Below are positions 1-8,317 of a stretch of DNA of 64,000 nucleotides, piece after piece. Source of the DNA: an uncultured Dokdonia sp. (GTDB lineage: Bacteria > Bacteroidota > Bacteroidia > Flavobacteriales > Flavobacteriaceae). The position numbers were made by a program, and so were the translations under genes. Under the pieces are notes generated by a model, which saw only the letters and a list, made by a program, of their open reading frames with translations, was not told the origin of the DNA and did not search any database. The stretch spans positions 62,001 through 126,000 of the forward strand of contig NZ_CALEMI010000052.1 of assembly GCF_937910895.1 (NCBI RefSeq), written 5' to 3'. Every line of letters begins with the position of its first letter. The first letter of the stretch is position 1.

Positions 1-275
1 TGCTAAAAACTCCAAATAATGCAACTCCCCAAATACGTTTATACCAAGGAGTCTCTTATATAGAAGTAGCATCTTATGATGAAGCAATAGCGACTTTCAA
101 TGCCTTAATACAAAGTGATGCTATAGATTTTCATAAAGGATATTGGTATAAAGCTTTGGTATTTTTAAAACAAGGACAAAAAGAGAATTGCCAGAAGGTT
201 TTAGAGATTATAGTCGCAAATCCTACCTATTTCAAGCATCAGGAAGCCAAACGTTTATTGAAAAAACTAAATTAA
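1..275 (+). CDS. C-terminal part of a TPR-like protein (5' end outside window)
   Basis: An open frame enters from the left edge (codon phase begins at base 3) and stops with TAA at 273-275, giving about 90 residues. The visible part contains helical repeats of tetratricopeptide type (the stretches YDEAIATFNAL and YWYKALVFLKQGQ), ending in a Lys/Leu-rich helix. The partner and function cannot be told from this fragment. It is the only convincing plus-strand gene in the window, converges on the phosphopantetheinyl transferase across a terminator, and probably marks the outer border of the biosynthetic locus. Confidence 0.7.
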   Translation, partial: LKTPNNATPQIRLYQGVSYIEVASYDEAIATFNALIQSDAIDFHKGYWYKALVFLKQGQKENCQKVLEIIVANPTYFKHQEAKRLLKKLN

Positions 276-342
276 AATATTGTTTTTACAATACGTCGAT
301 TAATTAGATATATAATAGATGTCTGGTAAATCTCTTTTTTAT

Positions 343-356
343 GCTTTCGCGAAAGC
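343..356. repeat. Palindrome GCTTTCGCGAAAGC, copy 1 (intergenic)
   Basis: Perfect 14-base palindrome between the TPR-like gene and the terminator. It is the first of seven copies of the same core in the window. Confidence 0.85.
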
Positions 357-394
357 GTATATCTTACCATACAACAATAGTGAACATTTCTATA

Positions 395-450
395 AACAAA
401 AAAACTCACACCTACAAACTCCAAGTTTTGGAATTTGTAAATGTGAGTTT
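395..450 (-). terminator. Rho-independent terminator at the end of the minus-strand locus
   Basis: A long hairpin pairs AAACTCACA (402-410) with TGTGAGTTT (442-450), continued inward by TACAAA/TTTGTA and TCCAA/TTGGA. Read on the minus strand it is followed by a run of seven T (404 down to 398). It lies just after the phosphopantetheinyl transferase stop codon and would insulate this gene from the convergent TPR-like gene. Confidence 0.75.
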
Positions 451-475
451 CTCATTATACACAATGTGCTACTGC

Positions 476-1204
476 TTAAAATACCACACGCATTTCTTGT
501 ACTTTTTTTAATTTATTTTTTGACGTTATGGAGCAATATTTATTATCCATTTTAAAGCTTTTTGTATACCAAGTGTCATCTTCATACCTAGTGGACTCTT
601 GACGAATCTCTATTTCTCTAAGCGGAATAGACATTCCTTTACCCACTGCTTTAATGACAGATTCTTTTTTGGTCCAATACTTATAAAAAGTATCCAACCC
701 TTGATTTTCAATATCTTCTAGTTCATCATGCGTAAATACATCTTTAAATAGGTCGAACTCAATATCGTTAATCTCTTCAATATCTACACCTATTTCTTGT
801 TTGCTAAATACGCAGACAACGGTATTACCGCTATGAGAAATATTAAAGTTAAAGTTACTATCTACCATATATGGTTTCCCATAATTATCCTTAAGAATCT
901 TCTCAAACATAAAAGCATTATACCCAAATAGGTAGGACCCCATGTAGACCATAAGTTTGCCAAAGAGACAGTTATAGCGGTCATCCCATCTTCTGTATTT
1001 AAGGACTTCTTCTTTAAATTTTTGAGGTAAGAATTCTAAGTAGTACTTTAAAATATCCTGACCTATATTTCCATCTGCCGAATATTGAAATAAATAATAC
1101 TCATCTTCTCTCAAATCTATCTGGGGAATAGATTTAAAATCACTAAAAGCTACGTTGTATGTTGTGTTTTGTGTGATCATGATAAATACGTGTAAGAAAA
1201 CCAT
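476..1204 (-). CDS. 4'-phosphopantetheinyl transferase (Sfp superfamily)
   Basis: Transfers the phosphopantetheine arm of CoA to the conserved Ser of carrier-protein domains, here most likely the twelve or more PCPs of the adjacent NRPS proteins. The 242-residue length fits the two-lobed Sfp type. The family signatures are visible: GVDIE at 139-143 (Mg-binding Asp141 and Glu143) and WTKKES at 177-182 (Glu181), followed by KAVGKGM. The first ATG (1204) and a second at residue 9 (MITQNTTYN) are both possible starts; AGGA lies immediately before the first. It is the last gene of the minus-strand locus, separated from the small-gene patch by about 215 bases, so it may have its own promoter. Function is firm; the start is less so. 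Confidence 0.93.
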   Translation of the reverse strand: MVFLHVFIMITQNTTYNVAFSDFKSIPQIDLREDEYYLFQYSADGNIGQDILKYYLEFLPQKFKEEVLKYRRWDDRYNCLFGKLMVYMGSYLFGYNAFMFEKILKDNYGKPYMVDSNFNFNISHSGNTVVCVFSKQEIGVDIEEINDIEFDLFKDVFTHDELEDIENQGLDTFYKYWTKKESVIKAVGKGMSIPLREIEIRQESTRYEDDTWYTKSFKMDNKYCSITSKNKLKKVQEMRVVF

Positions 1205-1420
1205 TCCTGTAAGAATATGCCCTTATGGTGTGGTTTTGTATTAAACTTTTTCAAAATGTTATATTTCTTTTTCAATACTTACAAATAAAGGTATTGAAGA
1301 CTAATAGCACTGACTATTCTTAAGTATAGACTGCCAGCGTATTTATTTATTGCTATGAATTTACATAGCAACTCTATCGGTATTATTGGGTAATATTATA
1401 TGGGATAATATATGCTTATA

Positions 1421-1810
1421 CTATAATAAGTTTTTGATGTAGGCACCTTCTATTTCCATATACTGGATTAATGTTGTTATATCATAAATACAATTACTCA
1501 CCTCAAGTTTGGTAAGGATCTTTTCAAGTGTATTTCTAATTTTAATGCTTGCGTCTGTATGACCAAATTGCCCTTTGGACTTATGTACTGCTACATGAAC
1601 AAAAGCAAAATTCCAGAGTAATTGAGTAAACTTAAAAGAACTTGATTCATCTAGTAGTATGTTATTAATTCTTTTAAAGTTGCCCTCCTCATCTATTAAT
1701 ACTAAAAAATGGTTTCCTAGGATATTAATATGATCTTGTTTAATTTCTAAAATTTCTGGAATTACTTCTCTTACTATAATTTCTGGCGCATATTCTAAAT
1801 CAACATTCAT
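1421..1810 (-). CDS. Unknown protein, paralogue A (129 aa)
   Basis: I do not recognise the family. It is clearly paralogous to the protein at 3369-3788: both share the layout I-x-ILG-(x)4-L-LVDE-x-G, then INNI-LDE, then LLW, a helical middle and a C-terminal YIK-L. No signal peptide, membrane segment, Cys cluster or catalytic motif is apparent; it looks like a small soluble alpha/beta protein. The two copies flank the RiPP-like precursor peptides and the small membrane protein, so a role linked to that patch (immunity, regulation or leader recognition) is possible, but this is inference from position only. Confidence 0.7.
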   Translation of the reverse strand: MNVDLEYAPEIIVREVIPEILEIKQDHINILGNHFLVLIDEEGNFKRINNILLDESSSFKFTQLLWNFAFVHVAVHKSKGQFGHTDASIKIRNTLEKILTKLEVSNCIYDITTLIQYMEIEGAYIKNLL

Positions 1811-2020
1811 AGTGTTATGGTTTTATTATATTATTATTTCATAATAGGAAGATCGTTTTAGTGAAAATTTTTAAAAAAGATATTTAGATATTATAAGATA
1901 ATATCTAGGCGTATTGAAATAACTTCACTAAACGCATACCTTCTCTGTGTTTATCTTGATCGTATTCGCCATTGGTAAAATACTTTTACCAGATTTACGT
2001 AAAATTCTTATAAATGTTTT

Positions 2021-2173
2021 TTACGACGTGTATATTAATGCGCTTTTTAAAGGGCATAGTATTTCTTTAGAACCAGCTTCTAAGGTTAGTTTTCCTTGTT
2101 TGATGAGACTTAATTTACGTCCACAAATGCCTCCTGTTTGGGCACACTTACATTTTGATTTAGATTTTTCCAT
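2021..2173 (-). CDS. Small Cys-containing hypothetical protein (50 aa)
   Basis: A 50-residue frame from ATG at 2173 to TAA at 2021. The N-terminus is Lys-rich with a CKCAQTGGICGRK cluster (Cys8, Cys10, Cys17), plus a fourth Cys at position 40 in ILCPLKSALIY. The CxC..C spacing could form a small metal site or disulfides. No signal peptide is seen. The codon pattern and protein-like composition favour a real gene over chance, but I do not recognise a family. It sits between paralogue A and the precursor-peptide pair on the same strand. Confidence 0.5.
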   Translation of the reverse strand: MEKSKSKCKCAQTGGICGRKLSLIKQGKLTLEAGSKEILCPLKSALIYTS

Positions 2174-2471
2174 GTTGATTTGTTATTTAATAATTAAAAT
2201 GTTGTTTGTGTAATAATAAAAGGATCTCAGTACTTATTAAGTATCTGATTAACAGGGTTTTTTATTAAGAATAGAATACGTGTATGGTTCGCTTTCGCGA
2301 AAGCGTATTCGTGAAACACATTGTATATAATATGCAGGCTATTTCATTTATAAAAATATGTATAGAGTGGTTTCTTAACCAATGCAAGTTATTCGGTATA
2401 GTATCAAGATCCTTTATTTACATTAAGATTGATTGGATTAAAATAGGGTGTATTAGGTATCATTGACTAGC
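2174..2471. other. Intergenic gap with palindrome and a weak hairpin
   Basis: About 300 bases without a supportable gene. It contains palindrome copy 2 and a small hairpin TACTTA-T-TAAGTA near 2231-2243. Only very short frames (under 20 codons) are present on the minus strand, and I do not call them. Confidence 0.5.
2290..2305. repeat. Palindrome GCTTTCGCGAAAGC, copy 2 (intergenic)
   Basis: The 14-base core at 2291-2304 is extended by one base pair on each side to 16 bases. It lies in the otherwise empty gap between the Cys-rich small gene and the precursor peptides. Confidence 0.85.
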
Positions 2472-2588
2472 TTAAGATGTATGTGTTTGATAATTCGTTT
2501 GAGCTTGATCACTTTGTGTTGCAAAGTCCATCTGTTCCTCAATAATTTTGATCTTATTAAGCCTAGACATAGTGTGCTTTCTTAGCAT
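2472..2588 (-). CDS. Candidate RiPP precursor peptide, Cys-free (38 aa)
   Basis: The ATG at 2588 gives 38 residues. The region KLMLRKHTMSRLNKI resembles the Bacteroidota leader pattern L-x-L-K-K-x-T-I-x-x-L-N, and the C-terminal half is rich in Gln, Thr and Ser (QTNYQTHTS at the end) but has no Cys. Leader-like residues (IKT) continue upstream of this ATG, so a TTG start at 2657 (61 codons, overlapping the next peptide gene) is an alternative. It lies 62 bases downstream of the Cys-containing peptide gene. Without Cys it could not form lanthionines by itself. Moderate to low confidence. Confidence 0.35.
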   Translation of the reverse strand: MLRKHTMSRLNKIKIIEEQMDFATQSDQAQTNYQTHTS

Positions 2589-2650
2589 CAGTTTAATTGT
2601 TTTTATAAGGTATTTGTTACTATTGTTGTGTCTTGTAACTAGACACGCAT

Positions 2651-2806
2651 TTAACAATAGCTAGAGTGACAGCTTCTATCAAAACCTGTATAACTCATAT
2701 CGCTTTCTGCATCTAATGGCATATTTCCTGCTGTAATGGTAATACTGTGTAATCTTGTAATGGTTTGCTTTTTGAGTGACAGTGTTTTTAGTTTATTTGT
2801 TTTCAT
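2651..2806 (-). CDS. Candidate class I lanthipeptide-type RiPP precursor (51 aa)
   Basis: ATG at 2806, TAA at 2651. The N-terminus LKTLSLKKQTITRLHSI matches the leader pattern of Bacteroidota natural-product precursors (LKKLSLKKxTIxxLN). The C-terminus is short and rich in modifiable residues, with two Cys, several Ser and one Tyr (SCHSSYC at the very end), as expected of a core peptide. No lanthipeptide dehydratase, cyclase or exporter gene is in the window, so if real it is an orphan precursor here, or is modified by enzymes encoded elsewhere. A promoter-like sequence lies about 60 bases upstream. Confidence 0.55.
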   Translation of the reverse strand: MKTNKLKTLSLKKQTITRLHSITITAGNMPLDAESDMSYTGFDRSCHSSYC

Positions 2807-2867
2807 AATATGAATTTTTAAATGTGATTAAGAAATAATTTATATTGACATTTATTTACAGTGTAGG

Positions 2868-2896
2868 ATTATAAACACCTGCTATTTTTGTTTCAA
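2868..2896 (-). promoter_or_regulatory. Sigma70-like promoter candidate for the precursor peptides
   Basis: On the minus strand TTGAAA (2896-2891) and TATAAT (2873-2868) are separated by exactly 17 bases, about 60 bases before the ATG at 2806. This is the general bacterial consensus rather than the usual Bacteroidota TTTG/TAnnTTTG, so its use is uncertain. Confidence 0.3.
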
Positions 2897-2949
2897 GACT
2901 CTTTTTTAAACAGAAAGTTTGTTAAGTTTTTGATTAAAATATTTGTAGA

Positions 2950-3327
2950 TTACTTGGCTTCTTCTAAAGTCTTATTTATTGAAATTGAAGAAAATAAAGT
3001 TCCCAACTTATGCCCTGCTAAGAAAAGTATAGAAACATTTAAGGCATTAAAAAGAGGGAAAATAAAGTATAAAGAATATGCTGGCAATCCAAAGCTATTC
3101 AAAATAGACCCCGTATATAAAACACGAGATTCGTATATAAAAAATACAATTACATAGACTATAAATGTCAAGATAAAGCTCCTCCAAAAGAAACTTTTGC
3201 TTTTCATAAAAAAGGATGTTACTATTCCTACTAAAATGGTGCCTAGCACTAAAAAGGTATAATTAGGTATGATAAATTGTAACCCTATAATGATTATGTA
3301 TGGCAAATAATTAAATAGATATTTCAT
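2950..3327 (-). CDS. Small integral membrane protein (125 aa, about four TM segments)
   Basis: Very hydrophobic protein with about four predicted membrane spans (residues roughly 6-22, 24-41, 48-65 and 84-106) and a polar C-terminal tail (SINKTLEEAK). I do not recognise a family. Small four-helix membrane proteins next to peptide genes are sometimes immunity or transport accessories; here that is only suggested by its place between paralogue B and the candidate precursor peptides. The start at 3327 opens directly into the first hydrophobic segment, which is plausible. Confidence 0.6.
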   Translation of the reverse strand: MKYLFNYLPYIIIIGLQFIIPNYTFLVLGTILVGIVTSFFMKSKSFFWRSFILTFIVYVIVFFIYESRVLYTGSILNSFGLPAYSLYFIFPLFNALNVSILFLAGHKLGTLFSSISINKTLEEAK

Positions 3328-3368
3328 AAGTTAACAGTTAAAGAGATATAAATTATTAATTTTTTTTC

Positions 3369-3788
3369 TTAGCAAGCACTATTTACGATAGTATATGGGC
3401 TCATAAGTTCTTTGATATAATCCCTCTCATCTTCTATAAGCTTCACTACTGTTTTGATATCTTCATAAGTATCACTTTTCTCAAGATTATAAATCGATGT
3501 TATTAAAAGTTTTACTACTTTCTCCCTTAACTCCAATGTATCATGTTGAGAATTAAATTTTTGAAATTTCTTGTTTAAAAAATTAAGGCTCCAAAGTAAA
3601 TAGGTAAGCCTTGAAGATGTTTTTTCATCAAGTCTAATATTATTAATTTCTACAAGATCTCCCCTTTCATCTACCAATAATGGGAATCCAATTCCAAGTA
3701 TATGAATAAGGTTTTTTTCTATTTTTAATACCTCTGTAATATTATTATCTAAGATGTGATTTGATAAAAATTCTAAGTTACTATTCAT
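3369..3788 (-). CDS. Unknown protein, paralogue B (139 aa)
   Basis: Paralogue of the protein at 1421-1810, with the same order of segments (HILG, LLVDERGDL, INNIRLDE, LLWSLNFL, then two helices and YIKEL). It carries about ten extra residues at the C-terminus ending in Cys. The copies have diverged considerably, so the duplication is not recent. No known domain or targeting signal is recognised. It is followed by the membrane protein and precursor peptides on the same strand and preceded by the acylase, from which a small hairpin may separate it. Confidence 0.72.
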   Translation of the reverse strand: MNSNLEFLSNHILDNNITEVLKIEKNLIHILGIGFPLLVDERGDLVEINNIRLDEKTSSRLTYLLWSLNFLNKKFQKFNSQHDTLELREKVVKLLITSIYNLEKSDTYEDIKTVVKLIEDERDYIKELMSPYTIVNSAC

Positions 3789-3895
3789 GATTTCTACGTT
3801 TTTAGTTTATACTTTGATTTTCGCTCATTACTAATGTTGGATATTTATAGTACTGGATACTAGAAATTCTTTTTAGTATTGATTTTATGAAGTAC

Positions 3896-3911
3896 AGCTC
3901 TAATGAGAGCT
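3896..3911 (-). terminator. Weak stem-loop after the acylase gene
   Basis: AGCTCT-AATG-AGAGCT lies 8 bases past the acylase stop codon on the minus strand. The following sequence is only moderately T-rich, so it may be a weak terminator or an RNA-stabilising hairpin. Confidence 0.35.
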
Positions 3912-3918
3912 ACCTCCT

Positions 3919-6246
3919 TTATTTGAAGGATATTATATTCTCAATATTTTTTAATTGATTAGGATTTTTTTCAAATTGAGCTTCTTTATGCTCACCATCT
4001 CTCCATAATTGCAATTGATCTTTATAATGAATAGAGTTTACATGACCGCTTTGTCCTCCTGCAAGAACAGTGAATGCTTTTACTTGATCTTTTTTCATAT
4101 AATATACTGCTCGGTACACTGGATGAATACTTCCTGTATTTAGATTTATAGTATTTGAATTACCGCTTGCATCATTTATCTCTTCTCCGAGTCCTGGTAT
4201 AGAAAGTATATTGTCAATACTAAAATTTGATATCTCGCTATAGGTCGTACCTTCCCACTGATCCCCAAAATGTTTGGTTAATATCGAATCTGCTTTAGTC
4301 AAAATGACATTTACTTGTTCTTGTTTAGATATGTCTCCTGATAACTGATATTGATCATCTTTAAGATATTTTACATAATATTTAAATGATGGAACAAGTT
4401 TTACTTTAAGTTGATTCCGTGCAAATTTTTGAGATTCAATTGTGGTCATGATTCTTACAGATTCATATACTAAAGCCTCTTTACTATTAGAAGTCATTGT
4501 ACCATCCCATTGATTTAGAATATCAACAATCTTGGTGTTTTCTTGATTGATTTTATACTTTTCTAATAGACTTTTAAAATCATTGAATGAAAGATCTACT
4601 TGATCAGATTGCATTTTTTGAATTTCTTCTAGCTTCCAATCATCATTATTTTCTAATAGGTTATAAATTCTCTCTACTCTATAATCATCTTTTAATCCAT
4701 GATGACCAAAGTAAGCGTCATTTTGTATAGGCTGTTGATTTGCGGAGAGTAAGAACTTTTTATCGGGGTTATACGTTTTCCATAGTGTATCTATAGATTT
4801 TATCTGAGTATATGGTAATGATCCATCTAGTAAACCTCCTCTATAATTTTGCCCTCTATCTGGCAACTTTCCTGCGCAAACAATTCCTATATTATCTTCT
4901 ACATCACTGTATATAAAATTTTGAGGCGGGTATCCATAGTCTTTTAAAGCATTTGTGAAATTATCCCAATTTTGACTCTTCATCATTTTATACATCGATT
5001 CAATGGAGTAGCTCTTATTGGAAGCATACCAATGTTGTGCATAATATTGATCTCCTTCTTTAATTACTTTACCATGCACTGTGTTATTTTGAATCATTGT
5101 ATAATCATCATAGCCTTTTATTTTGATGGTATATTCCTTTTTTACAAATGGCACCCATTCTCCTTCATAATAATATGAGTTATCATCTTTTACTTTTAAA
5201 TGGTACCTATCTATAAGATCCCACTCACCATTAGTAATACCCCAAGAAATAGCATCATTATGCCCACTTATTATTACAGGTACCCCAGGTATAGAAAATC
5301 CATAAACATTTAAAGATCCATATATCAAGTGAGCTTCATAAAATGCCTCTGGAAGTGATAGTAATAAATGAGGATCATTAGCTAGCATTGTAGCCTGATT
5401 ATTTGTTTTTGTTTTACTAAGCGCCCAATTATTGCTTCCTACACCTTTATGAAATTGATTAGGATTCGAAAACTCGTTTATATTATTTTGTACTACAACC
5501 GTTTCTTCATATTGTGCCATAGCTGTATCTTGAACTATAGTGTGAGTAGAAGGTAAAATTGTTTTTAACCCTTCTGGTTGCATTGGGAAAAAGTATTTTT
5601 TCTCTTTTTCAGGTAGTGATGTAACCATCTCTTGATGCATCACATGCTGATCAAAATAGGTAAGGGTATAACTCATATACCAAGTCACTAATAATGAGTA
5701 TTGAGGTTTCCACATTTGAGGTTGTGATCCTATAGCCTTATAAAGCGGGTCTGTACTTTTATGATTAGTTAGATATTCATTAACTCCATCTGTATATGCC
5801 AATAAGTATTCATAAAACTCGGGAGATTTTTCTTTATAGGTTTCTAGTAATTCTTCTGACTTACGCTCAAACTCATAAGGTTTCCAAAAACTATCAGAAT
5901 CTAAGGTCTTATCTGACAATATCTCAGACATACGCCCTTGTACTGTTCTGGTTATTAATTCCATTTGGAAGTACCTATCTTTTGCATGCATAAAGCCTAA
6001 TCCAAAAGCAGCATCGTTTTGATTATTACTATAAATGTGAGGAATTCCTAGATCATCTATATACATATTAGGTTTATAATCACTCTCATAATTATTGATT
6101 CCATTTTCTTCTATTGGAACAGATAATAATCCCGTTTTATAAGAAAGTAACTCTCCTACAGAATTAAATGGTTTGAGTTTATAATTTGTAGCATATATCC
6201 ATACAATGCATAACACTAAAATAAGTGCTGTTTTTACTAGTTTCAT
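3919..6246 (-). CDS. Penicillin-acylase-family Ntn hydrolase (PvdQ-like role proposed)
   Basis: Periplasmic amide hydrolases of this family mature autocatalytically, freeing an N-terminal Ser nucleophile. The internal junction G|SNNWALS is visible, with Ser271 when counted from the start chosen here; an alpha-chain-like part precedes it (IPHIYS, ALGFMHAKDRYFQM type motifs). I chose the ATG at 6246, giving 775 residues, because it opens directly into a signal peptide or anchor (MKLVKTALILVL); an in-frame start 21 codons upstream would bury it. PvdQ removes the acyl chain from the pyoverdine precursor after export. Here the gene lies directly downstream of a cyclic-peptide-type exporter, so removal of an N-terminal acyl group or prodrug residue from the NRPS product is a reasonable inference. 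True penicillin substrates are not implied. Confidence 0.88.
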   Translation of the reverse strand: MKLVKTALILVLCIVWIYATNYKLKPFNSVGELLSYKTGLLSVPIEENGINNYESDYKPNMYIDDLGIPHIYSNNQNDAAFGLGFMHAKDRYFQMELITRTVQGRMSEILSDKTLDSDSFWKPYEFERKSEELLETYKEKSPEFYEYLLAYTDGVNEYLTNHKSTDPLYKAIGSQPQMWKPQYSLLVTWYMSYTLTYFDQHVMHQEMVTSLPEKEKKYFFPMQPEGLKTILPSTHTIVQDTAMAQYEETVVVQNNINEFSNPNQFHKGVGSNNWALSKTKTNNQATMLANDPHLLLSLPEAFYEAHLIYGSLNVYGFSIPGVPVIISGHNDAISWGITNGEWDLIDRYHLKVKDDNSYYYEGEWVPFVKKEYTIKIKGYDDYTMIQNNTVHGKVIKEGDQYYAQHWYASNKSYSIESMYKMMKSQNWDNFTNALKDYGYPPQNFIYSDVEDNIGIVCAGKLPDRGQNYRGGLLDGSLPYTQIKSIDTLWKTYNPDKKFLLSANQQPIQNDAYFGHHGLKDDYRVERIYNLLENNDDWKLEEIQKMQSDQVDLSFNDFKSLLEKYKINQENTKIVDILNQWDGTMTSNSKEALVYESVRIMTTIESQKFARNQLKVKLVPSFKYYVKYLKDDQYQLSGDISKQEQVNVILTKADSILTKHFGDQWEGTTYSEISNFSIDNILSIPGLGEEINDASGNSNTINLNTGSIHPVYRAVYYMKKDQVKAFTVLAGGQSGHVNSIHYKDQLQLWRDGEHKEAQFEKNPNQLKNIENIISFK

Positions 6247-6374
6247 GAGTATATAATTAAGAATTAATAAAAAGCCTGTTTTATAACGATTATAAAATAT
6301 AACCGTCATAAACTTGATAAAATCTTTATCAATTTCTGGCTCTTAAAATTTTAAAAAAAGTTTGTTGGCATGAA

Positions 6375-8048
6375 TTAACTAAGAGACATAGAGCTAAACA
6401 TTGGTTCCAATTCTTGTTTTTGGAATTCTACAAGTGTGCCATATTCCATTTTCAATAAACGATCAGCTTGATCATAGTACTTATCATCGTGGGTTATTGC
6501 AATTACCGTTTTATCATGTTCTCTTACAATCTCCGGGATAATTTCTGTGTAGAATTTATGTCTGAAATAAGGATCTTGATCTGCCGCCCATTCGTCTAAA
6601 ACCAATATCGGTCTATCTTCGATCAATGAACTAATTAGTGCCAGACGTTTTCTTTGTCCTGTAGATAAATCAATACTAGAAAATTTACCGTCTTTTAATG
6701 TTACCTTTTCTTCCAGCTCAAATAACCTAAGGAAATAATTTACTTTTTCTACATCAACATTTTTGATTCCGTAAAACTCATCAAAAAGATAAAAGTCACT
6801 AAAAACAGGAGAAAATAACTCTTTAATACTATCTATATTTTCCTCAGCAACTACATGACCATCTATATATGCATCTCCTTTATCTAAATCATAGAGTCTT
6901 AACACTGTATTTATAAATGTCGTTTTTCCGGCTCCGTTACCTCCGTGAATGAAGATTACATCATTTCTATTTATAGTTAAGTCTATAGGACCTACAGAAA
7001 ATTTATCTTCACCGTAAGAAAAAGAATAATCCTTTAATCCAAATACATTAAAATCATAGAACTTACCTTTTTCTTTGTCTTCTATACCATCATTATATTC
7101 CATTTGTTGAAGATCCCTTTTTAACTTGTTCATTTTACCTAATGAAACCTTTGCCTGATTCATTGAAGGCATAAGTGTCATCACACTCACAATAGGCCCC
7201 AATAAGTATAACAATATGAGAACAAAGCTTATTGTTATATCAATTGGAAGGTCTAATAAACTACCTGAATAAATAAGAACAAATGTGATCAAACCGTAAA
7301 AAAGAATTTGGCTTACCAACTCACTATTTACATAGTGAACAAATGCTTTTGTGTATGTTTTTTCTCCTTTATCAACAATCGTAACAAGTTTCTCATTATA
7401 AATACCAAAACCCTTATCTAGATTTACATTAATTTCTTTTGACCCTTCCATAATACTATTAAAAGTTTTCATAAAATCACCTTCTAACTCTCTAGCTTCT
7501 TTTAGTAGTTTGTCGCTTTTACGTGATCTAAGGAGATATATACCAACTCCTACAGCAATAATTCCTATACTTAACCCAAACAGGCTTAATGACAAATATG
7601 CCATATACACAAAACTGGCTATAATTAATATAATAGATGAGAAAAATGTAATCACAGATAATGATGCATTTGTGATACTATGTACATCTGAAGTCAATGT
7701 TGCATAAATCTGATCTTTAGACTCCTGTAGACTTCTATAAGGTGCCTTAATTACTAGCTTCATAACATCTTTTCTCATGTTACAGAAGATTCTTTGTGAC
7801 AGGCTAATAACACCTTCAGAAAGCCATCTTCTTGTCACAAAAAAGACTGCTATAGCAGCTATAAACATATATAAATAATTGTCATCTTGTGGGATTTCTG
7901 GGTTTATAGACATACTGATAACCTTGTTTATTACAGTAATAAAAGCAAAGCCAGACATTCCAGATATAATTGCTAATATCGAATACCCTATAATTGATTT
8001 TATAGGAATCATTTTCGATTTACTCATTTCTATTAAGTCATTTTTCAT
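6375..8048 (-). CDS. Cyclic-peptide-export type ABC transporter (membrane and ATPase fused)
   Basis: Single-chain half-transporter with six N-terminal membrane spans and a C-terminal ATPase, like the SyrD/PvdE family that moves non-ribosomal peptides out of the cytoplasm. Counted from the ATG chosen here (8048, 557 residues): Walker A GGNGAGKTT at 369-377, signature LSTGQRK at 461-467, Walker B ILVLDE at 481-486, and the switch His520 in AITHDD. A longer frame starts at 8108, but that ATG lies inside palindrome copy 3 and adds a basic, low-complexity leader, so I prefer the inner start. It sits between the type II thioesterase and the acylase, giving an export-then-trim arrangement. Confidence 0.9.
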   Translation of the reverse strand: MKNDLIEMSKSKMIPIKSIIGYSILAIISGMSGFAFITVINKVISMSINPEIPQDDNYLYMFIAAIAVFFVTRRWLSEGVISLSQRIFCNMRKDVMKLVIKAPYRSLQESKDQIYATLTSDVHSITNASLSVITFFSSIILIIASFVYMAYLSLSLFGLSIGIIAVGVGIYLLRSRKSDKLLKEARELEGDFMKTFNSIMEGSKEINVNLDKGFGIYNEKLVTIVDKGEKTYTKAFVHYVNSELVSQILFYGLITFVLIYSGSLLDLPIDITISFVLILLYLLGPIVSVMTLMPSMNQAKVSLGKMNKLKRDLQQMEYNDGIEDKEKGKFYDFNVFGLKDYSFSYGEDKFSVGPIDLTINRNDVIFIHGGNGAGKTTFINTVLRLYDLDKGDAYIDGHVVAEENIDSIKELFSPVFSDFYLFDEFYGIKNVDVEKVNYFLRLFELEEKVTLKDGKFSSIDLSTGQRKRLALISSLIEDRPILVLDEWAADQDPYFRHKFYTEIIPEIVREHDKTVIAITHDDKYYDQADRLLKMEYGTLVEFQKQELEPMFSSMSLS

Positions 8049-8092
8049 TTGTAAATAATTTATGTGGTTATATAATAATTTTATTTTTTTTC

Positions 8093-8106
8093 GCTTTCGC
8101 GAAAGC
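8093..8106. repeat. Palindrome GCTTTCGCGAAAGC, copy 3 (upstream of ABC gene)
   Basis: Perfect 14-base palindrome about 45 bases upstream of the chosen ABC transporter start, in the 5' leader region. Confidence 0.85.
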
Positions 8107-8317
8107 ATTATTAGTCTACACTACAAGTAAATGCAGCATGGATTATTGTTATTTTACCTTGATTAACAGAAGATTACGGCTGTAATACTATCTTTTATTA
8201 CTCATATCAAATAGCCGTTATACAGCTGTATATTAAATAGCTAGTTGCTTTGAGATACTAATTGGGAGGGGTACCAATTTATTAATGATTGTGTAGTGAT
8301 CGTTTTTGTATGAGCAA

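Noticed and set aside
319-555. Plus-strand open frame of 78 codons over the terminator
   Set aside because: It runs through palindrome 1 and the terminator hairpin and overlaps the end of the phosphopantetheinyl transferase; no protein-like features.
1905-1985. Protein-like stretch in frame behind the 50-aa Cys protein, as a gene
   Set aside because: No start codon and preceded by several stops; at most a remnant.
3919-6246. Beta-lactam (penicillin) acylase activity
   Set aside because: Family name only; neighbours indicate trimming of an exported peptide.
8049-8108. ATG at 8108 as start of the ABC transporter
   Set aside because: It lies within palindrome copy 3 and adds a short basic leader; the ATG at 8048 gives a normal family N-terminus.
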